Positions 24,284-32,450 of a DNA stretch of 38,183 nucleotides are shown here, in pieces; within the stretch, counting starts at the first letter, position 1; the number at the start of each line of letters is the position of its first letter. The notes beneath the pieces are model-generated. The model was given only the letters and a program-made list of their open reading frames with translations. It ran no database searches and was not told the origin of the DNA. A program made the position numbers and the translations under genes. Location: assembly GCA_934232845.1 (NCBI GenBank), contig CAKQGD010000012.1, positions 1 through 38,183 of the forward strand, read 5' to 3'. The stretch comes from an uncultured Oscillospiraceae bacterium. Its GTDB lineage: Bacteria; Bacillota; Clostridia; Oscillospirales; Ruminococcaceae.

Positions 24284-24346
24284 AAAAAAAGACCGAAATA
24301 CCGTCGGCACACTTCTGCCGGGAAAGAAAGCCATGAAAAGTTCGGT
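24284..24346 (-). promoter_or_regulatory. Terminator-like structure in the murC leader
   Basis: Minus strand: ACCGAA (24346-24341) pairs with TTCGGT (24297-24292), enclosing the hairpin CGGCA-GAAGTG-TGCCG (24320-24305), and C plus T7 follows (24290-24284). It lies between the promoter and the ribosome site, so it may act as an attenuator. The outer stem is only six pairs over a long interval, so this is tentative. No T-box or known riboswitch core is recognisable. Confidence 0.35.
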
Positions 24347-24389
24347 ACAGCGGGTTTTAAAATGTGCATCTGTGACGGGGATTACGGCT

Positions 24390-24398
24390 ATTATACCA
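24390..24398 (-). promoter_or_regulatory. Extended -10 promoter of murC
   Basis: Minus strand TGGTATAAT with perfect TATAAT (24395-24390). TTCACC 18 bases upstream is a weak -35. The leader to the GTG start is about 150 bases. Confidence 0.6.
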
Positions 24399-24568
24399 CA
24401 GATTTCTTTTCAGGGTGAATAATATTTTTGCAGAGCGCAAATAATACCTTTGGCCGATGGGGGAGAACGAATCGCCTCTGAGAAAATTTTCGGCGAATCA
24501 AACGTCTCATCACAAAAAGCAAGACTCGCCTTTCATAAAATAAGGCACAGGTGACAGGAGGAAAGCAG

Positions 24569-24850
24569 ATGAAGATCAGCGATATTAAAATTCGCAGGAC
24601 ATATCGCGAGACAAGGCTTCGCGCACTTGTTTCTTTGATTATTGACGGAGAGTTTGCCGTGCATGACATTAAAGTGATAGACGGTCCAGAGCGTGTTTTT
24701 GTCGCGATGCCCAGCCGCCGGGATGAGCAGGGAACCTTCCGCGACATTTGTCATCCCATCACACCCGAAGCGAGAAAGCAGATGGAGGAAAGCATTCTCT
24801 CTGCATATTATGAGTTTCTTGAAACGCACCGGGAAGAAAACGCACTTTGA
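24569..24850 (+). CDS. spoVG: SpoVG, septation/sporulation regulator
   Basis: The 93-residue protein matches SpoVG along its whole length: MKISDIKIRR, an ALVSLIIDGEFAVHDIKVI segment, FVAMPSRR and ICHPITPEARKQME. SpoVG is a small nucleic-acid-binding regulator that influences septum formation, sporulation and envelope genes in Firmicutes. ATG 24569 follows ACAGGAGGAAAG. The gene stands alone with about 320 bases upstream of it shared with the divergent murC; I see no convincing sigma-H site. Confidence 0.96.
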   Translation: MKISDIKIRRTYRETRLRALVSLIIDGEFAVHDIKVIDGPERVFVAMPSRRDEQGTFRDICHPITPEARKQMEESILSAYYEFLETHREENAL

Positions 24851-24930
24851 TGCCGTCAAAAAGCGTTGGAACCAAAATGAAGGCGCCTCCATAGGATGGA
24901 AAAGAATTCCTTCCTGTGGCGGTGTTTTAT

Positions 24931-25335
24931 ATGGAAGAATTTACAAACTTTTCTGAGGAAGCTCTTTATTCTGCCCAACAGATTGCGGCGATTGCGGCAT
25001 TTGAGCTGAAGGACGGTTTTTCCTCCTGCCTGATTCTCGGAGAGGGAGAAAAAGCGGATGCGCTTTTTTTGAAAATGAAATTCCAAGGGATTCAAGCCGA
25101 TCGTGCGCCCAAACCCGGATCTCGGTATGAAATGATCTTTCTTTTCCGGTCGGCAGAGCCCGGATTTCTTTCGGAGTACACCTCACAGGGTGCGCTTGTT
25201 TTAGACGCCGCAGAAGAAAAAAGCCACGCCTGCCATTTTGATCCCAAGCCTTCCTACCGACAGATCCGGCTTCTTTCTCTTGCAGACGGAAAAAGATATC
25301 CGGCGTATCCGTTTCTGCCTGATTCCAAAACATAA
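24931..25335 (+). CDS. Unrecognised small protein
   Basis: A 134-residue soluble protein that I do not recognise. It has no signal peptide, starts with MEEFTNFSEEALYSAQQIAA, and carries a possible alpha/beta fold (GFSSCLILGEGEKADALF, YEMIFLFRSAEP). ATG 24931 has only GGCGGTG upstream; GTG 24916 is the alternative start and would add five residues. It lies 80 bases after spoVG and has no terminator after it. It ends about 70 bases before the rpiR promoter. Confidence 0.6.
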   Translation: MEEFTNFSEEALYSAQQIAAIAAFELKDGFSSCLILGEGEKADALFLKMKFQGIQADRAPKPGSRYEMIFLFRSAEPGFLSEYTSQGALVLDAAEEKSHACHFDPKPSYRQIRLLSLADGKRYPAYPFLPDSKT

Positions 25336-25404
25336 TATACAAAATATTTGAAGCAGAAGCCTTCAGAATTGATGCAGGAATTGCAGAAAAATCCTGCAGA
25401 ATCC

Positions 25405-25433
25405 TTGCCATTCGATCTGTTTTGTACTATGAT
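25405..25433 (+). promoter_or_regulatory. Sigma-A promoter of the rpiR-cmk-ispH operon
   Basis: TTGCCA (25405-25410), 17 bases, TATGAT (25428-25433). The start of the rpiR-like gene follows 41 bases later with AAAGGAAAG as ribosome site. Confidence 0.75.
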
Positions 25434-25474
25434 GATAGTGAAATTATTTAGGTACAGAAAGGAAAGCAAAAGCC

Positions 25475-26344
25475 ATGAGCCGCAACCTCATCAGTACAAT
25501 TTCATCCACAATGCCCCAGTTTTCAAAAGGACAGAAACTGATCGCGCGTTATATTATCGAGCACTATGACAAGGCTGCTTTTTTAACGGCGGCCCGCCTT
25601 GGACAAGCCGTCGGAGTCAGTGAGTCCACTGTGGTTCGCTTTGCCTCTGAACTCGGATATGAAGGATATCCGCAGCTGCAGCGTGCTCTGCAGGAGTTGA
25701 TTCGCAACCGCCTGACCTCTGTGCAGCGCATGGAGCTGACCGAGGAGCAGCTCGGCAACGGCGATCTGATTGAACGCATTCTGAATATGGACATTGATAA
25801 GCTGAAGCGCACGATTGAAGAAATCTCGCGGGAGGAATTTCACAAGACGGTAGAGGCTTTGGACCGGGCAAAAACCATTTACATTATGGGAATCCGCTCT
25901 TCTTCGTCTCTTGCGGAATTTATGGGTTTTTATTTCAATCATGTGTTTGACGACGTGCGTATTGTCAATTCCGTTTCGACGAGCGATGTATTCGAGCAGC
26001 TTTTCCGCATCGGAAAAAATGACGTTTTCTTTGGCATCAGCTTTCCGCGTTATTCCAAGCGCACACTTGCGGCAATGCGCTTTGCGGCTGAACGCGGGGC
26101 GACGACGATTGCGCTGACGGATTCTTCTCTTTCTCCGATTTCCGAGATTGCGAATCTGCACCTTTATGCACGCAGTGACATGACTTCTTTTGTAGATTCC
26201 CTTGTTGCGCCCCTGTCGCTGGTGAATGCATTGATTACCGCCGTCGGTATGAGCCGTCAGAGCCAGGTTGCAAAGACTTTCACAGAACTGGAAAGCATCT
26301 GGGACCGCTATGATGTTTATGCCAAGACGGATGACAGCGTATGA
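25475..26344 (+). CDS. MurR/RpiR-family transcriptional regulator
   Basis: The 289-residue regulator has an N-terminal HTH_6 domain (about 1-77, with GVSESTVVRFASELGYEGYP) and a SIS sugar-phosphate-binding domain (about 125-260, with IYIMGIRSSSSLAEF and FGISFPRYSKRT). Members sense phosphorylated sugars and control sugar catabolic or murein-recycling genes. No sugar gene lies beside it. It is the first gene of the operon and overlaps the FAD-enzyme gene by ATGA. The ligand cannot be inferred. Confidence 0.93.
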   Translation: MSRNLISTISSTMPQFSKGQKLIARYIIEHYDKAAFLTAARLGQAVGVSESTVVRFASELGYEGYPQLQRALQELIRNRLTSVQRMELTEEQLGNGDLIERILNMDIDKLKRTIEEISREEFHKTVEALDRAKTIYIMGIRSSSSLAEFMGFYFNHVFDDVRIVNSVSTSDVFEQLFRIGKNDVFFGISFPRYSKRTLAAMRFAAERGATTIALTDSSLSPISEIANLHLYARSDMTSFVDSLVAPLSLVNALITAVGMSRQSQVAKTFTELESIWDRYDVYAKTDDSV

Positions 26345-27600
26345 GAACAAAAGAATGGGACCTTTTGGTCATTGGAGCGGGAGCAGCCGGCATGATGGCT
26401 GCGGGTTTGGCCGGAAAGGCGGGCGCTTCCGTTCTTTTGCTGGATAAAAACGCGCGTGTTGGGCGCAAGCTGATGATTACAGGAAAAGGCCGCTGCAACG
26501 TGACAAATCACTGTGGACGGGATCGCCTGATGGAGGCGGTTCGCCGAAACCCGCGGTTTCTTTACAGTGCGTTCGACGCTTTTTCGCCGGACGACGTGAT
26601 GGCTTTTTTTGAGGAAAGGGGCGTGCCTCTTAAAGTAGAGAGAGGGCAGCGCGTCTTCCCGCAGTCGGACCGGGCTGTGGATATTGTCGATGCGCTTTAC
26701 GCTTTCTTGATGCAGGCGGAAGTAAAACAGATGCAGACGCGCGCCTCTTCCGTTTCGGTGCGGGAAGAGGGCGGCTTTTGTGTCAAGGCGGCTGACGGCA
26801 GCCCGCTGCATGCCCGCCGCGTTCTGATCGCGACGGGAGGGTTGAGCTATCCGCGTACCGGATCAACCGGGGACGGATATCGCTTTGCGGAGTCGCTGGG
26901 ACATACGATTATGCCGCCGCTGCCGTCTCTGGTTCCGATCGAGCTGAAGGAGCCGTGGTGCGCCGACCTAATGGGACTTTCGCTTAAAAATGTTACGCTT
27001 TCCGTTAAAAAAAGAGAAAAGCTTCTTTTTTCTGAATTAGGCGAGATGATGTTTACCCATTTTGGCGTTTCCGGCCCGTTGGTACTCTCCGCCTCAAGCT
27101 ATCTGGACGGAGAGCTTTCCGAATTTTCTTTGCAGATCGATTTAAAACCGGGCCTGACCGAGGAAATGCTGGATGCGCGAATACTGCGCGATTTTGCGGG
27201 TGTGCAGAACCGCGCAGTAAAAAATGCGCTTGACCGTCTTCTGCCTCACGGTTTGATTCCGTATGTGATTGAGCAGAGCCGTATCCCGCCGGAGCTTGCG
27301 GTCAATTCCGTAACGAGGGAACAGCGCCGCTCTCTTGTAAAAACCTTGAAAGGATTTTCACTGACGCCGCTGCGTCTGCGCCCTGTGGAGGAAGCGGTTG
27401 TGACCCGAGGGGGAGTGAAGGTTTCCGAGGTAAACCCCAAAACAATGGAATCAAAGCTTGTAAAGGGACTTTACTTTGCAGGAGAGGTTCTCGATTTGGA
27501 CGGGGTAACAGGCGGCTTCAACTTACAGATTGCTTTTTCCACGGGCTATGCGGCGGGAAATGCTGCGGTCCTCTCGATTTTATCCGAAGGGAACGAATAA
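26341..27600 (+). CDS. BaiN/HI0933-family FAD-dependent oxidoreductase
   Basis: The 419-residue flavoprotein begins with the dinucleotide-binding motif LLVIGAGAAGMMAAGLAGKA and the family signature GRKLMITGKGRCNVTN. Also visible are IATGGLSYPRTGSTGDGY and a C-terminal YFAGEVLDLDGVTGGFNLQ with the second FAD-contact segment. The family (HI0933, also called BaiN-like or aminoacetone oxidase) has no single proven substrate. It is a common neighbour of cmk and ispH in clostridia. The start overlaps the rpiR stop by four bases, and the next gene starts two bases after its stop. Confidence 0.93.
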   Translation: MRTKEWDLLVIGAGAAGMMAAGLAGKAGASVLLLDKNARVGRKLMITGKGRCNVTNHCGRDRLMEAVRRNPRFLYSAFDAFSPDDVMAFFEERGVPLKVERGQRVFPQSDRAVDIVDALYAFLMQAEVKQMQTRASSVSVREEGGFCVKAADGSPLHARRVLIATGGLSYPRTGSTGDGYRFAESLGHTIMPPLPSLVPIELKEPWCADLMGLSLKNVTLSVKKREKLLFSELGEMMFTHFGVSGPLVLSASSYLDGELSEFSLQIDLKPGLTEEMLDARILRDFAGVQNRAVKNALDRLLPHGLIPYVIEQSRIPPELAVNSVTREQRRSLVKTLKGFSLTPLRLRPVEEAVVTRGGVKVSEVNPKTMESKLVKGLYFAGEVLDLDGVTGGFNLQIAFSTGYAAGNAAVLSILSEGNE

Positions 27601-27602
27601 GA

Positions 27603-28289
27603 ATGACGAAACCAATTTCGATTGCCATTGACGGCCCCTCCGCCGCGGGAAAAAGTACGATTGCCCGCCGGATTGCCGCCGAACTTGGCAGTATTTATGT
27701 AGACACCGGTGCAATGTATCGGGCTGTGGGCTGCTTTGCATTAAAAAAAGGCGTTGCAACAAACGACGCACAGGCGGTTACGGCTCTTCTGCCGGAGATT
27801 ACCCTTAATATCCGCTACGAAAACGGAGAACAGCATATTTTTTTGAACGGTGAGGATGTCTCCGAAACGATTCGCCGTCCCGAGATGTCCATGGCTGCGT
27901 CGAACGTTTCTGCGATTCCCGCCGTGCGCGCGTTTCTGCTCGAGCGCCAGCGGGCTTTTGCACAGACGCAGGATGTGGTGATGGATGGCAGAGATATCGG
28001 AACGGTTGTTCTTCCACAGGCATGTGTCAAATTTTTTCTTACTGCCTCACCCGAAGAACGTGCACGCCGCCGTTTGCGCGACTATGAGGCAAAAGGGCAG
28101 AAGGCCGATTTTTCCGCCCTGCTGCAGGAAACGATCCTGCGGGATAAGCAGGATTCGGAGCGCGCGGCCGCGCCTTTAAAACAGGCGGAGGATGCGATTT
28201 TGGTTGACAGCACAAAGCTCTCTTTGGAAGAAACAGTCGACACAATGCTTACAATAATTCGCCAAAAAACTGCGGAGGGGACAGTATGA
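27603..28289 (+). CDS. cmk: Cytidylate kinase
   Basis: The 228-residue enzyme phosphorylates CMP and dCMP with ATP. Visible are the P-loop GPSAAGKSTIARRIA, VDTGAMYRA, MAASNVSAIPAVRAFL, VMDGRDIGTVV and RRRLRDYEAKG of the lid region. Length is normal. ATG 27603 follows GAAGGGAACG. Its stop overlaps the ispH start by ATGA, giving tight coupling with isoprenoid and ribosomal protein S1 production. Confidence 0.97.
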   Translation: MTKPISIAIDGPSAAGKSTIARRIAAELGSIYVDTGAMYRAVGCFALKKGVATNDAQAVTALLPEITLNIRYENGEQHIFLNGEDVSETIRRPEMSMAASNVSAIPAVRAFLLERQRAFAQTQDVVMDGRDIGTVVLPQACVKFFLTASPEERARRRLRDYEAKGQKADFSALLQETILRDKQDSERAAAPLKQAEDAILVDSTKLSLEETVDTMLTIIRQKTAEGTV

Positions 28290-30238
28290 CGCCTTGTGTA
28301 ACTTTGGCAAAAAGCGCGGGGTTTTGTTTTGGCGTTCGCCGGGCGCTGGATATGGTGGAAAAAGAGCTTGCATCAGGTGTGCCGGTCTGCACGCTTGGCC
28401 CGATTATTCATAATCATCTTGTGGCGGATGGCCTTGCGGCGAGAGGTGTCCGGGTAATCGACACACCCGAGCAGGTAAGACCGGGGGAGCATGTGATTCT
28501 TCGCTCGCACGGCGTTGGGCCGGATATTTATCAAAGTCTCACTGAGCGCGGCGCGGTCTATGCGGATGCGACCTGTCCGTTTGTGGCGAAAATTCACACA
28601 TTGGCAAAACAGCTTGGCGAAAAAGATCTGCTGCTTGCGGCAGGAGATCAAACGCATCCCGAAATGCTGGGGATTTTAGGACATTGCCATGCCAAGACGC
28701 AGGTCGTTGCCGACAGTGAAGAGCTTTTAAACCTGCCGCGTGAGCTCTTTTTTGGAAAAAACAGGGTTTTTCTTGTCTCTCAAACAACTTTTCCGCAAAA
28801 AGAGTGGGAAAAATGCTGTTTGGCGATAAAAAAAGTGTGTACAAGGGCAGAAATTTTTGATACAATATGTAATGCTACTTCCATGCGTCAGCAGGAAGCG
28901 GCAAAGCTGGCTGCCGAAAACGACGTCATGATTGTGATCGGCGACCGCCGCAGCTCCAACACGGCCAAGCTGGCCGCCATCTGCCGGGAGAGGACAAGAA
29001 CCCTCTGGGTGGAAACGGCCGCCGAACTGCTGAAGGAAGATTTTAGCGGCGTCGTCCGCGTCGGGATCACGGCGGGCGCATCCACGCCGGCCGGCATAAT
29101 TAAGGAGGTACACGAAACCATGAGTGAGATTATCGAAAATCAGGAAGAGCTTAGTTTTGAAGAAATGCTGAATCAGTCCTTCAAGAGTACATACAACGGC
29201 GAGAAGGTCACCGGCATCGTCACCAGCATCGCGCCCAACGAGATTGCGGTCGATATCGGCACCAAGCACGCAGGCTATGTGCCGCTGAGCGAACTGACGG
29301 ACGACCCCACCGCAAAGCCGGAAGATATTGTCAGTAAGGGGGATGAGCTCGAGCTCTTGGTTGTTCGTGTCAACGACGTCGAAGGCACTGTGATGCTTTC
29401 TAAGAAGCGCCTCGATGCTCAGGCCGGCTTTGAGAAGGTCATGAGCGCGGTAGATACCGGCGAGGTTCTCGACGGCATTGTGACCGAGGTCATCAAGGGC
29501 GGCGTGCTTGCCCTGACCAACGGCGTCAAGGTGTTTATTCCTGCGTCGCAGGCTACTCTTTCCCGCGGCGAGGATCTGAACAACCTGCTCAAGAAAAACG
29601 TTCAGTTCAAGATTCTGGAAGTCAACCGTCAGCGCCGCCGTGCCGTCGGCTCTATCCGTGTTGTTGCGCGCGAGGCCAGAAAGGCTCTGGAAGAAAAATT
29701 CTGGGCCGAGGTTGAGGTCGGTAAGAAATATACCGGCACCGTCAAGTCGCTTACCGATTACGGCGCGTTTGTCGATCTGGGCGGCGTAGACGGCATGGTG
29801 CATATTTCCGAGCTGTCTTGGGGCAAGATCCGCCATCCTTCGCAGGTTGTCAGCGTCGGCGATGTAATCGATGTCTTTGTCAAGGATATTGATCCCGAGA
29901 AGAAAAAGATTTCTCTCGGCTATAAGAAGGACGAGGACAACCCTTGGGAGATTCTCAGAAAGAATTACGAGGTTGGACAGACGGTTCATGTCAAGGTTGT
30001 TTCTCTGACGGCATTCGGCGCTTTTGCCGAAATCATCCCCGGGATCGACGGTTTGATTCATATCAGTCAGATTTCCCGTGAGCGTGTCGGAAAGCCCGCC
30101 GATGTTCTCTCCGTCGGACAGGAAGTTGATGCAAAGATCACCGAGCTTGATTTTGACCGTCACAGAGTGAGCCTTTCCATCCGTGCTCTTCTCGAAGAAG
30201 CCGCGAAGGCCGAGAATGCGGAAACCTCTGCGGAATAA
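28286..30238 (+). CDS. ispH-rpsA: IspH-ribosomal protein S1 fusion protein
   Basis: The 650-residue frame joins two proteins. Residues 1-278 are IspH, the iron-sulfur enzyme that makes IPP and DMAPP from HMBPP in the last MEP-pathway step. Its three cluster cysteines are Cys14 (GFCFGVRRA), Cys97 (DATCPF) and Cys195 (TICNATSMRQ). Residues 279-650 hold four S1 RNA-binding repeats (about 295-365, 380-445, 465-535 and 550-620; for example YTGTVKSLTDYGAFVDL and DGLIHISQIS). Such fusions are known in clostridia. The S1 part begins at Met279, preceded in the DNA by AAGGAGG (29102-29108) 11 bases before ATG 29120, so a free S1 protein may also be made. A terminator follows the stop. Confidence 0.95.
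   Translation: MTPCVTLAKSAGFCFGVRRALDMVEKELASGVPVCTLGPIIHNHLVADGLAARGVRVIDTPEQVRPGEHVILRSHGVGPDIYQSLTERGAVYADATCPFVAKIHTLAKQLGEKDLLLAAGDQTHPEMLGILGHCHAKTQVVADSEELLNLPRELFFGKNRVFLVSQTTFPQKEWEKCCLAIKKVCTRAEIFDTICNATSMRQQEAAKLAAENDVMIVIGDRRSSNTAKLAAICRERTRTLWVETAAELLKEDFSGVVRVGITAGASTPAGIIKEVHETMSEIIENQEELSFEEMLNQSFKSTYNGEKVTGIVTSIAPNEIAVDIGTKHAGYVPLSELTDDPTAKPEDIVSKGDELELLVVRVNDVEGTVMLSKKRLDAQAGFEKVMSAVDTGEVLDGIVTEVIKGGVLALTNGVKVFIPASQATLSRGEDLNNLLKKNVQFKILEVNRQRRRAVGSIRVVAREARKALEEKFWAEVEVGKKYTGTVKSLTDYGAFVDLGGVDGMVHISELSWGKIRHPSQVVSVGDVIDVFVKDIDPEKKKISLGYKKDEDNPWEILRKNYEVGQTVHVKVVSLTAFGAFAEIIPGIDGLIHISQISRERVGKPADVLSVGQEVDAKITELDFDRHRVSLSIRALLEEAAKAENAETSAE
29102..29122 (+). promoter_or_regulatory. 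Internal ribosome site for a separate S1 protein
   Basis: AAGGAGG lies 11 bases before an in-frame ATG at the exact IspH-S1 boundary. The long spacing makes it weaker than optimum but plausible. Confidence 0.5.
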
Positions 30239-30244
30239 ATTTTT

Positions 30245-30273
30245 AAGGAGCGCTTCTGCGCTCCTTATTTTTA
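30245..30273 (+). terminator. Intrinsic terminator after ispH-rpsA
   Basis: AAGGAGCGC-TTCT-GCGCTCCTT is a perfect 9-bp stem followed by ATTTTTAT, seven bases after the stop codon. Confidence 0.9.
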
Positions 30274-30374
30274 TGCATGAAAACCTTCTTTTTCGGACAC
30301 TGTATGAATAGCCGTATTTCGCAGAGTGGCTAAAAACGGCGAACATATTAGGATTGAATCAGAGGAGATATGGC

Positions 30375-30911
30375 ATGAAAAAAACACTTGCAGTTCTTTT
30401 GGCCGCGACGATGCTTCTTTTGCCCGCCTGCGGAAAAAAAGAGGAAGCCAACACCATCCGGGATGACAAATCCCTTTCTGAAGTAATGGACGCCGTCAGT
30501 GCAGCTTATTCGGAGAAGTACGGCGAAGATGTTCCGATTGTGATGATGCCGATGGAGGTTGACACGCAGATGCTTGGCGACATGTGCCAGCTTGCATCTG
30601 AGGATGTGGCAGAAACCTATGGCTGGATCGCCGCATCTATGACAAATTCTGACGCGTTTTTTGCCGTAAAGGCTGCGGAAGGAAAAATTGACGTGGTTAC
30701 AGAGGCGCTGGCCGCTCGTATTGAAGCATTGATCGCCCAGTATGAGTTTTATCCCGTGAACGGATCTTATGACCGTGCCAAGGCGGGAAAGGTCTATGTC
30801 AAGGGTGACTACGCGTTTTTGATCGCGGTAGGAACGGCATCTGAAGATCCCTCCACTTATGAGCAAGAGGTCCAGTTTGTAATGGATACGATCGATACGA
30901 TGTTTTATTGA
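30375..30911 (+). CDS. DUF4358 lipoprotein
   Basis: The 178-residue protein has a lipoprotein signal (MLLLPACGKK, lipobox Cys19) and a DUF4358-like body: ETYGWIAASMTNSDAFFAVKA, a helix of LAARIEAL and KVYVKGDYAFLIAVG. Function unknown; it should be anchored on the outer membrane face. ATG 30375 is preceded by AGAGGAG. Genes of this family are often found beside MBOAT and DHHW genes as here, so a role in the same surface-modification pathway is plausible. Confidence 0.8.
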   Translation: MKKTLAVLLAATMLLLPACGKKEEANTIRDDKSLSEVMDAVSAAYSEKYGEDVPIVMMPMEVDTQMLGDMCQLASEDVAETYGWIAASMTNSDAFFAVKAAEGKIDVVTEALAARIEALIAQYEFYPVNGSYDRAKAGKVYVKGDYAFLIAVGTASEDPSTYEQEVQFVMDTIDTMFY

Positions 30912-30928
30912 AAGCTGAGCGAAAATTG

Positions 30929-30951
30929 ACGGCAAGGAGCCTTGTCGTTTT
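30929..30951 (+). terminator. Terminator after the DUF4358 gene
   Basis: ACGGCAAGG pairs with CCTTGTCGT (one G-T pair), followed by TTT. It overlaps the -35 of the next promoter. Confidence 0.55.
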
Positions 30952-30970
30952 GTAAAAAATCTGATACAGT
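30942..30970 (+). promoter_or_regulatory. Candidate promoter of the MBOAT-DHHW genes
   Basis: TTGTCG (30942-30947), 17 bases, TACAGT (30965-30970), the latter a weak -10. Confidence 0.45.
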
Positions 30971-30996
30971 AGAATCGGTCATCGGCTTTTCTAAAG

Positions 30997-31033
30997 GCGG
31001 GGCTTCTGCCGTTGGCGGCAGCCTCGCTTTTAT
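30997..31033 (+). terminator. Terminator-like hairpin in the MBOAT leader
   Basis: GCGGGGCTTCTGCC pairs with GGCGGCAGCCTCGC (13 of 14, two G-T) and TTTTATT follows. It lies between the candidate promoter and the CGGAGGG ribosome site, so it could attenuate transcription of the acyltransferase gene. Confidence 0.55.
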
Positions 31034-31054
31034 TCTTGTTTTCGGAGGGATTTC

Positions 31055-32431
31055 ATGGTCTTTTCCAGCGTAATGTTTTTGTTCTGTTTTCTTCCAATTG
31101 CTTTTTTTCTTTATTATGCTTCTCCTGCACGGATGAAAAACGGCGTCTTGTTTTTCTTAAGCCTGCTGTTTTATTCTTGGGGCGAGGTACGGTATTTTCC
31201 CGTGATGCTTTGCGTGATCGCGGTCAACTATGCTGCGGCTCTTCGCATTGATGCCCGGCGGCAGAACCGGGGTATTTGCCGGTTCTGGCTGTGGGCGGCG
31301 GTCTTGTTCAATTTCGGGATGCTGGGATTTTTTAAATACGCTGCCTTTATCGCGGAAAATCTAAATCTGGTTTTTGGGGTATCAATTCCGCTTATAAAAC
31401 TTACGCTGCCGCTTGGCATCAGCTTTTATACCTTTCAAACAATGTCGTATACCATCGATGTGTACCGGGGCGATGTTCCCTCGGAACATAATTTTATTGA
31501 CTTCGGCGCATTTGTCGTACTGTTTCCCCAGCTCATCGCAGGACCGATTGTACGCTATTCCGACATCAGAGTAGAGATGCACGAAAGAACCCTGACGATG
31601 GAACAGATCGACGGAGGTGTCCGTCTGTTTCTTCTTGGACTTGGCAGTAAGGTTCTGATCGCCAATAATATCGGTGCGCTTTGGACGGATGTGGAACAAA
31701 TCGGATTCGGCGTCGTTTCCACACCGCTCGCTTGGCTGGCTCTTGCAGCGTACACACTACAGATTTACTTTGATTTTTCCGGTTATTCTCTGATGGCAAT
31801 CGGACTCGGAAAGATGCTGGGTTTTGAATTTCCTAAAAACTTCGACTTTCCGTATGAGTCGAAGAGCGTTACGGAATTTTGGTCCCGCTGGCATATGACG
31901 CTGGGATCATGGTTTCGTGAATATGTTTACTTTCCGCTCGGCGGCAATCGGCGCGGCAGGGGACGTCAGTTTCTTAATTTGTTTTTGGTTTGGGCACTGA
32001 CCGGTCTCTGGCACGGCGCCTCGTGGAACTTCGTCCTTTGGGGGCTCTATTATTTTGTCCTTCTTATGATCGAAAAGACATTTTTAACCGATTCTCTGAA
32101 AAAAGGACATGTCTGGCCGCACCTTTATCTGATGCTGGCCGTTATGCTTGGATGGGCGCTGTTTGCTGTGACGGATCTCGGCGCTTTGGGAACGCTTCTT
32201 GCGAGGCTGTTCGCTTTTGAAGGCGGCGGAGATTGGCAGTATTTCCTGAGAAATTACGGCGTAACATTTCTCCTTGGCATTCTGTTTTCCACGAAGGTTC
32301 TCAAACGCCCCTTTGAACGCCTGACTCGAAACGGCGCCGCGGCCGCGGTGGTTTATGGCGCGCTGTTTTTGATTTCGACGTGCTATCTGGTCGATGCGAC
32401 CTATAATCCGTTTTTGTATTTCCGATTCTGA
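31055..32431 (+). CDS. MBOAT-family O-acyltransferase (AlgI/DltB-like)
   Basis: The 458-residue polytopic protein has about ten to twelve membrane helices and the MBOAT core: LPLGISFYTFQTMSYTID, YFDFSGYSLMAIGLGKMLG, EFWSRWHMTLGSWFREYVY and the catalytic GLWHGASWNF (His about 320). It transfers acyl groups, usually acetyl, across the membrane to an extracellular polymer acceptor in alginate, cellulose or wall-polymer modification. ATG 31055 follows CGGAGGG. The DHHW gene starts 19 bases later, the usual second component of such systems. The acceptor polymer here is unknown. Confidence 0.93.
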   Translation: MVFSSVMFLFCFLPIAFFLYYASPARMKNGVLFFLSLLFYSWGEVRYFPVMLCVIAVNYAAALRIDARRQNRGICRFWLWAAVLFNFGMLGFFKYAAFIAENLNLVFGVSIPLIKLTLPLGISFYTFQTMSYTIDVYRGDVPSEHNFIDFGAFVVLFPQLIAGPIVRYSDIRVEMHERTLTMEQIDGGVRLFLLGLGSKVLIANNIGALWTDVEQIGFGVVSTPLAWLALAAYTLQIYFDFSGYSLMAIGLGKMLGFEFPKNFDFPYESKSVTEFWSRWHMTLGSWFREYVYFPLGGNRRGRGRQFLNLFLVWALTGLWHGASWNFVLWGLYYFVLLMIEKTFLTDSLKKGHVWPHLYLMLAVMLGWALFAVTDLGALGTLLARLFAFEGGGDWQYFLRNYGVTFLLGILFSTKVLKRPFERLTRNGAAAAVVYGALFLISTCYLVDATYNPFLYFRF

Positions 32432-32450
32432 GGAAAGGGGAGAAGATACT

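Noticed and set aside
24231..24346. T-box riboswitch before murC
   Set aside because: No specifier loop or conserved T-box GGTGG sequence is visible.
24400..24568. Sigma-H promoter before spoVG
   Set aside because: I could not find a matching -35/-10 pair; the gene may use a weak sigma-A site.
28727..30346. Minus-strand 539-codon open frame antisense to ispH-rpsA
   Set aside because: It lies entirely over a clear gene, has no family motif, and owes its length to the codon bias of the plus-strand gene.
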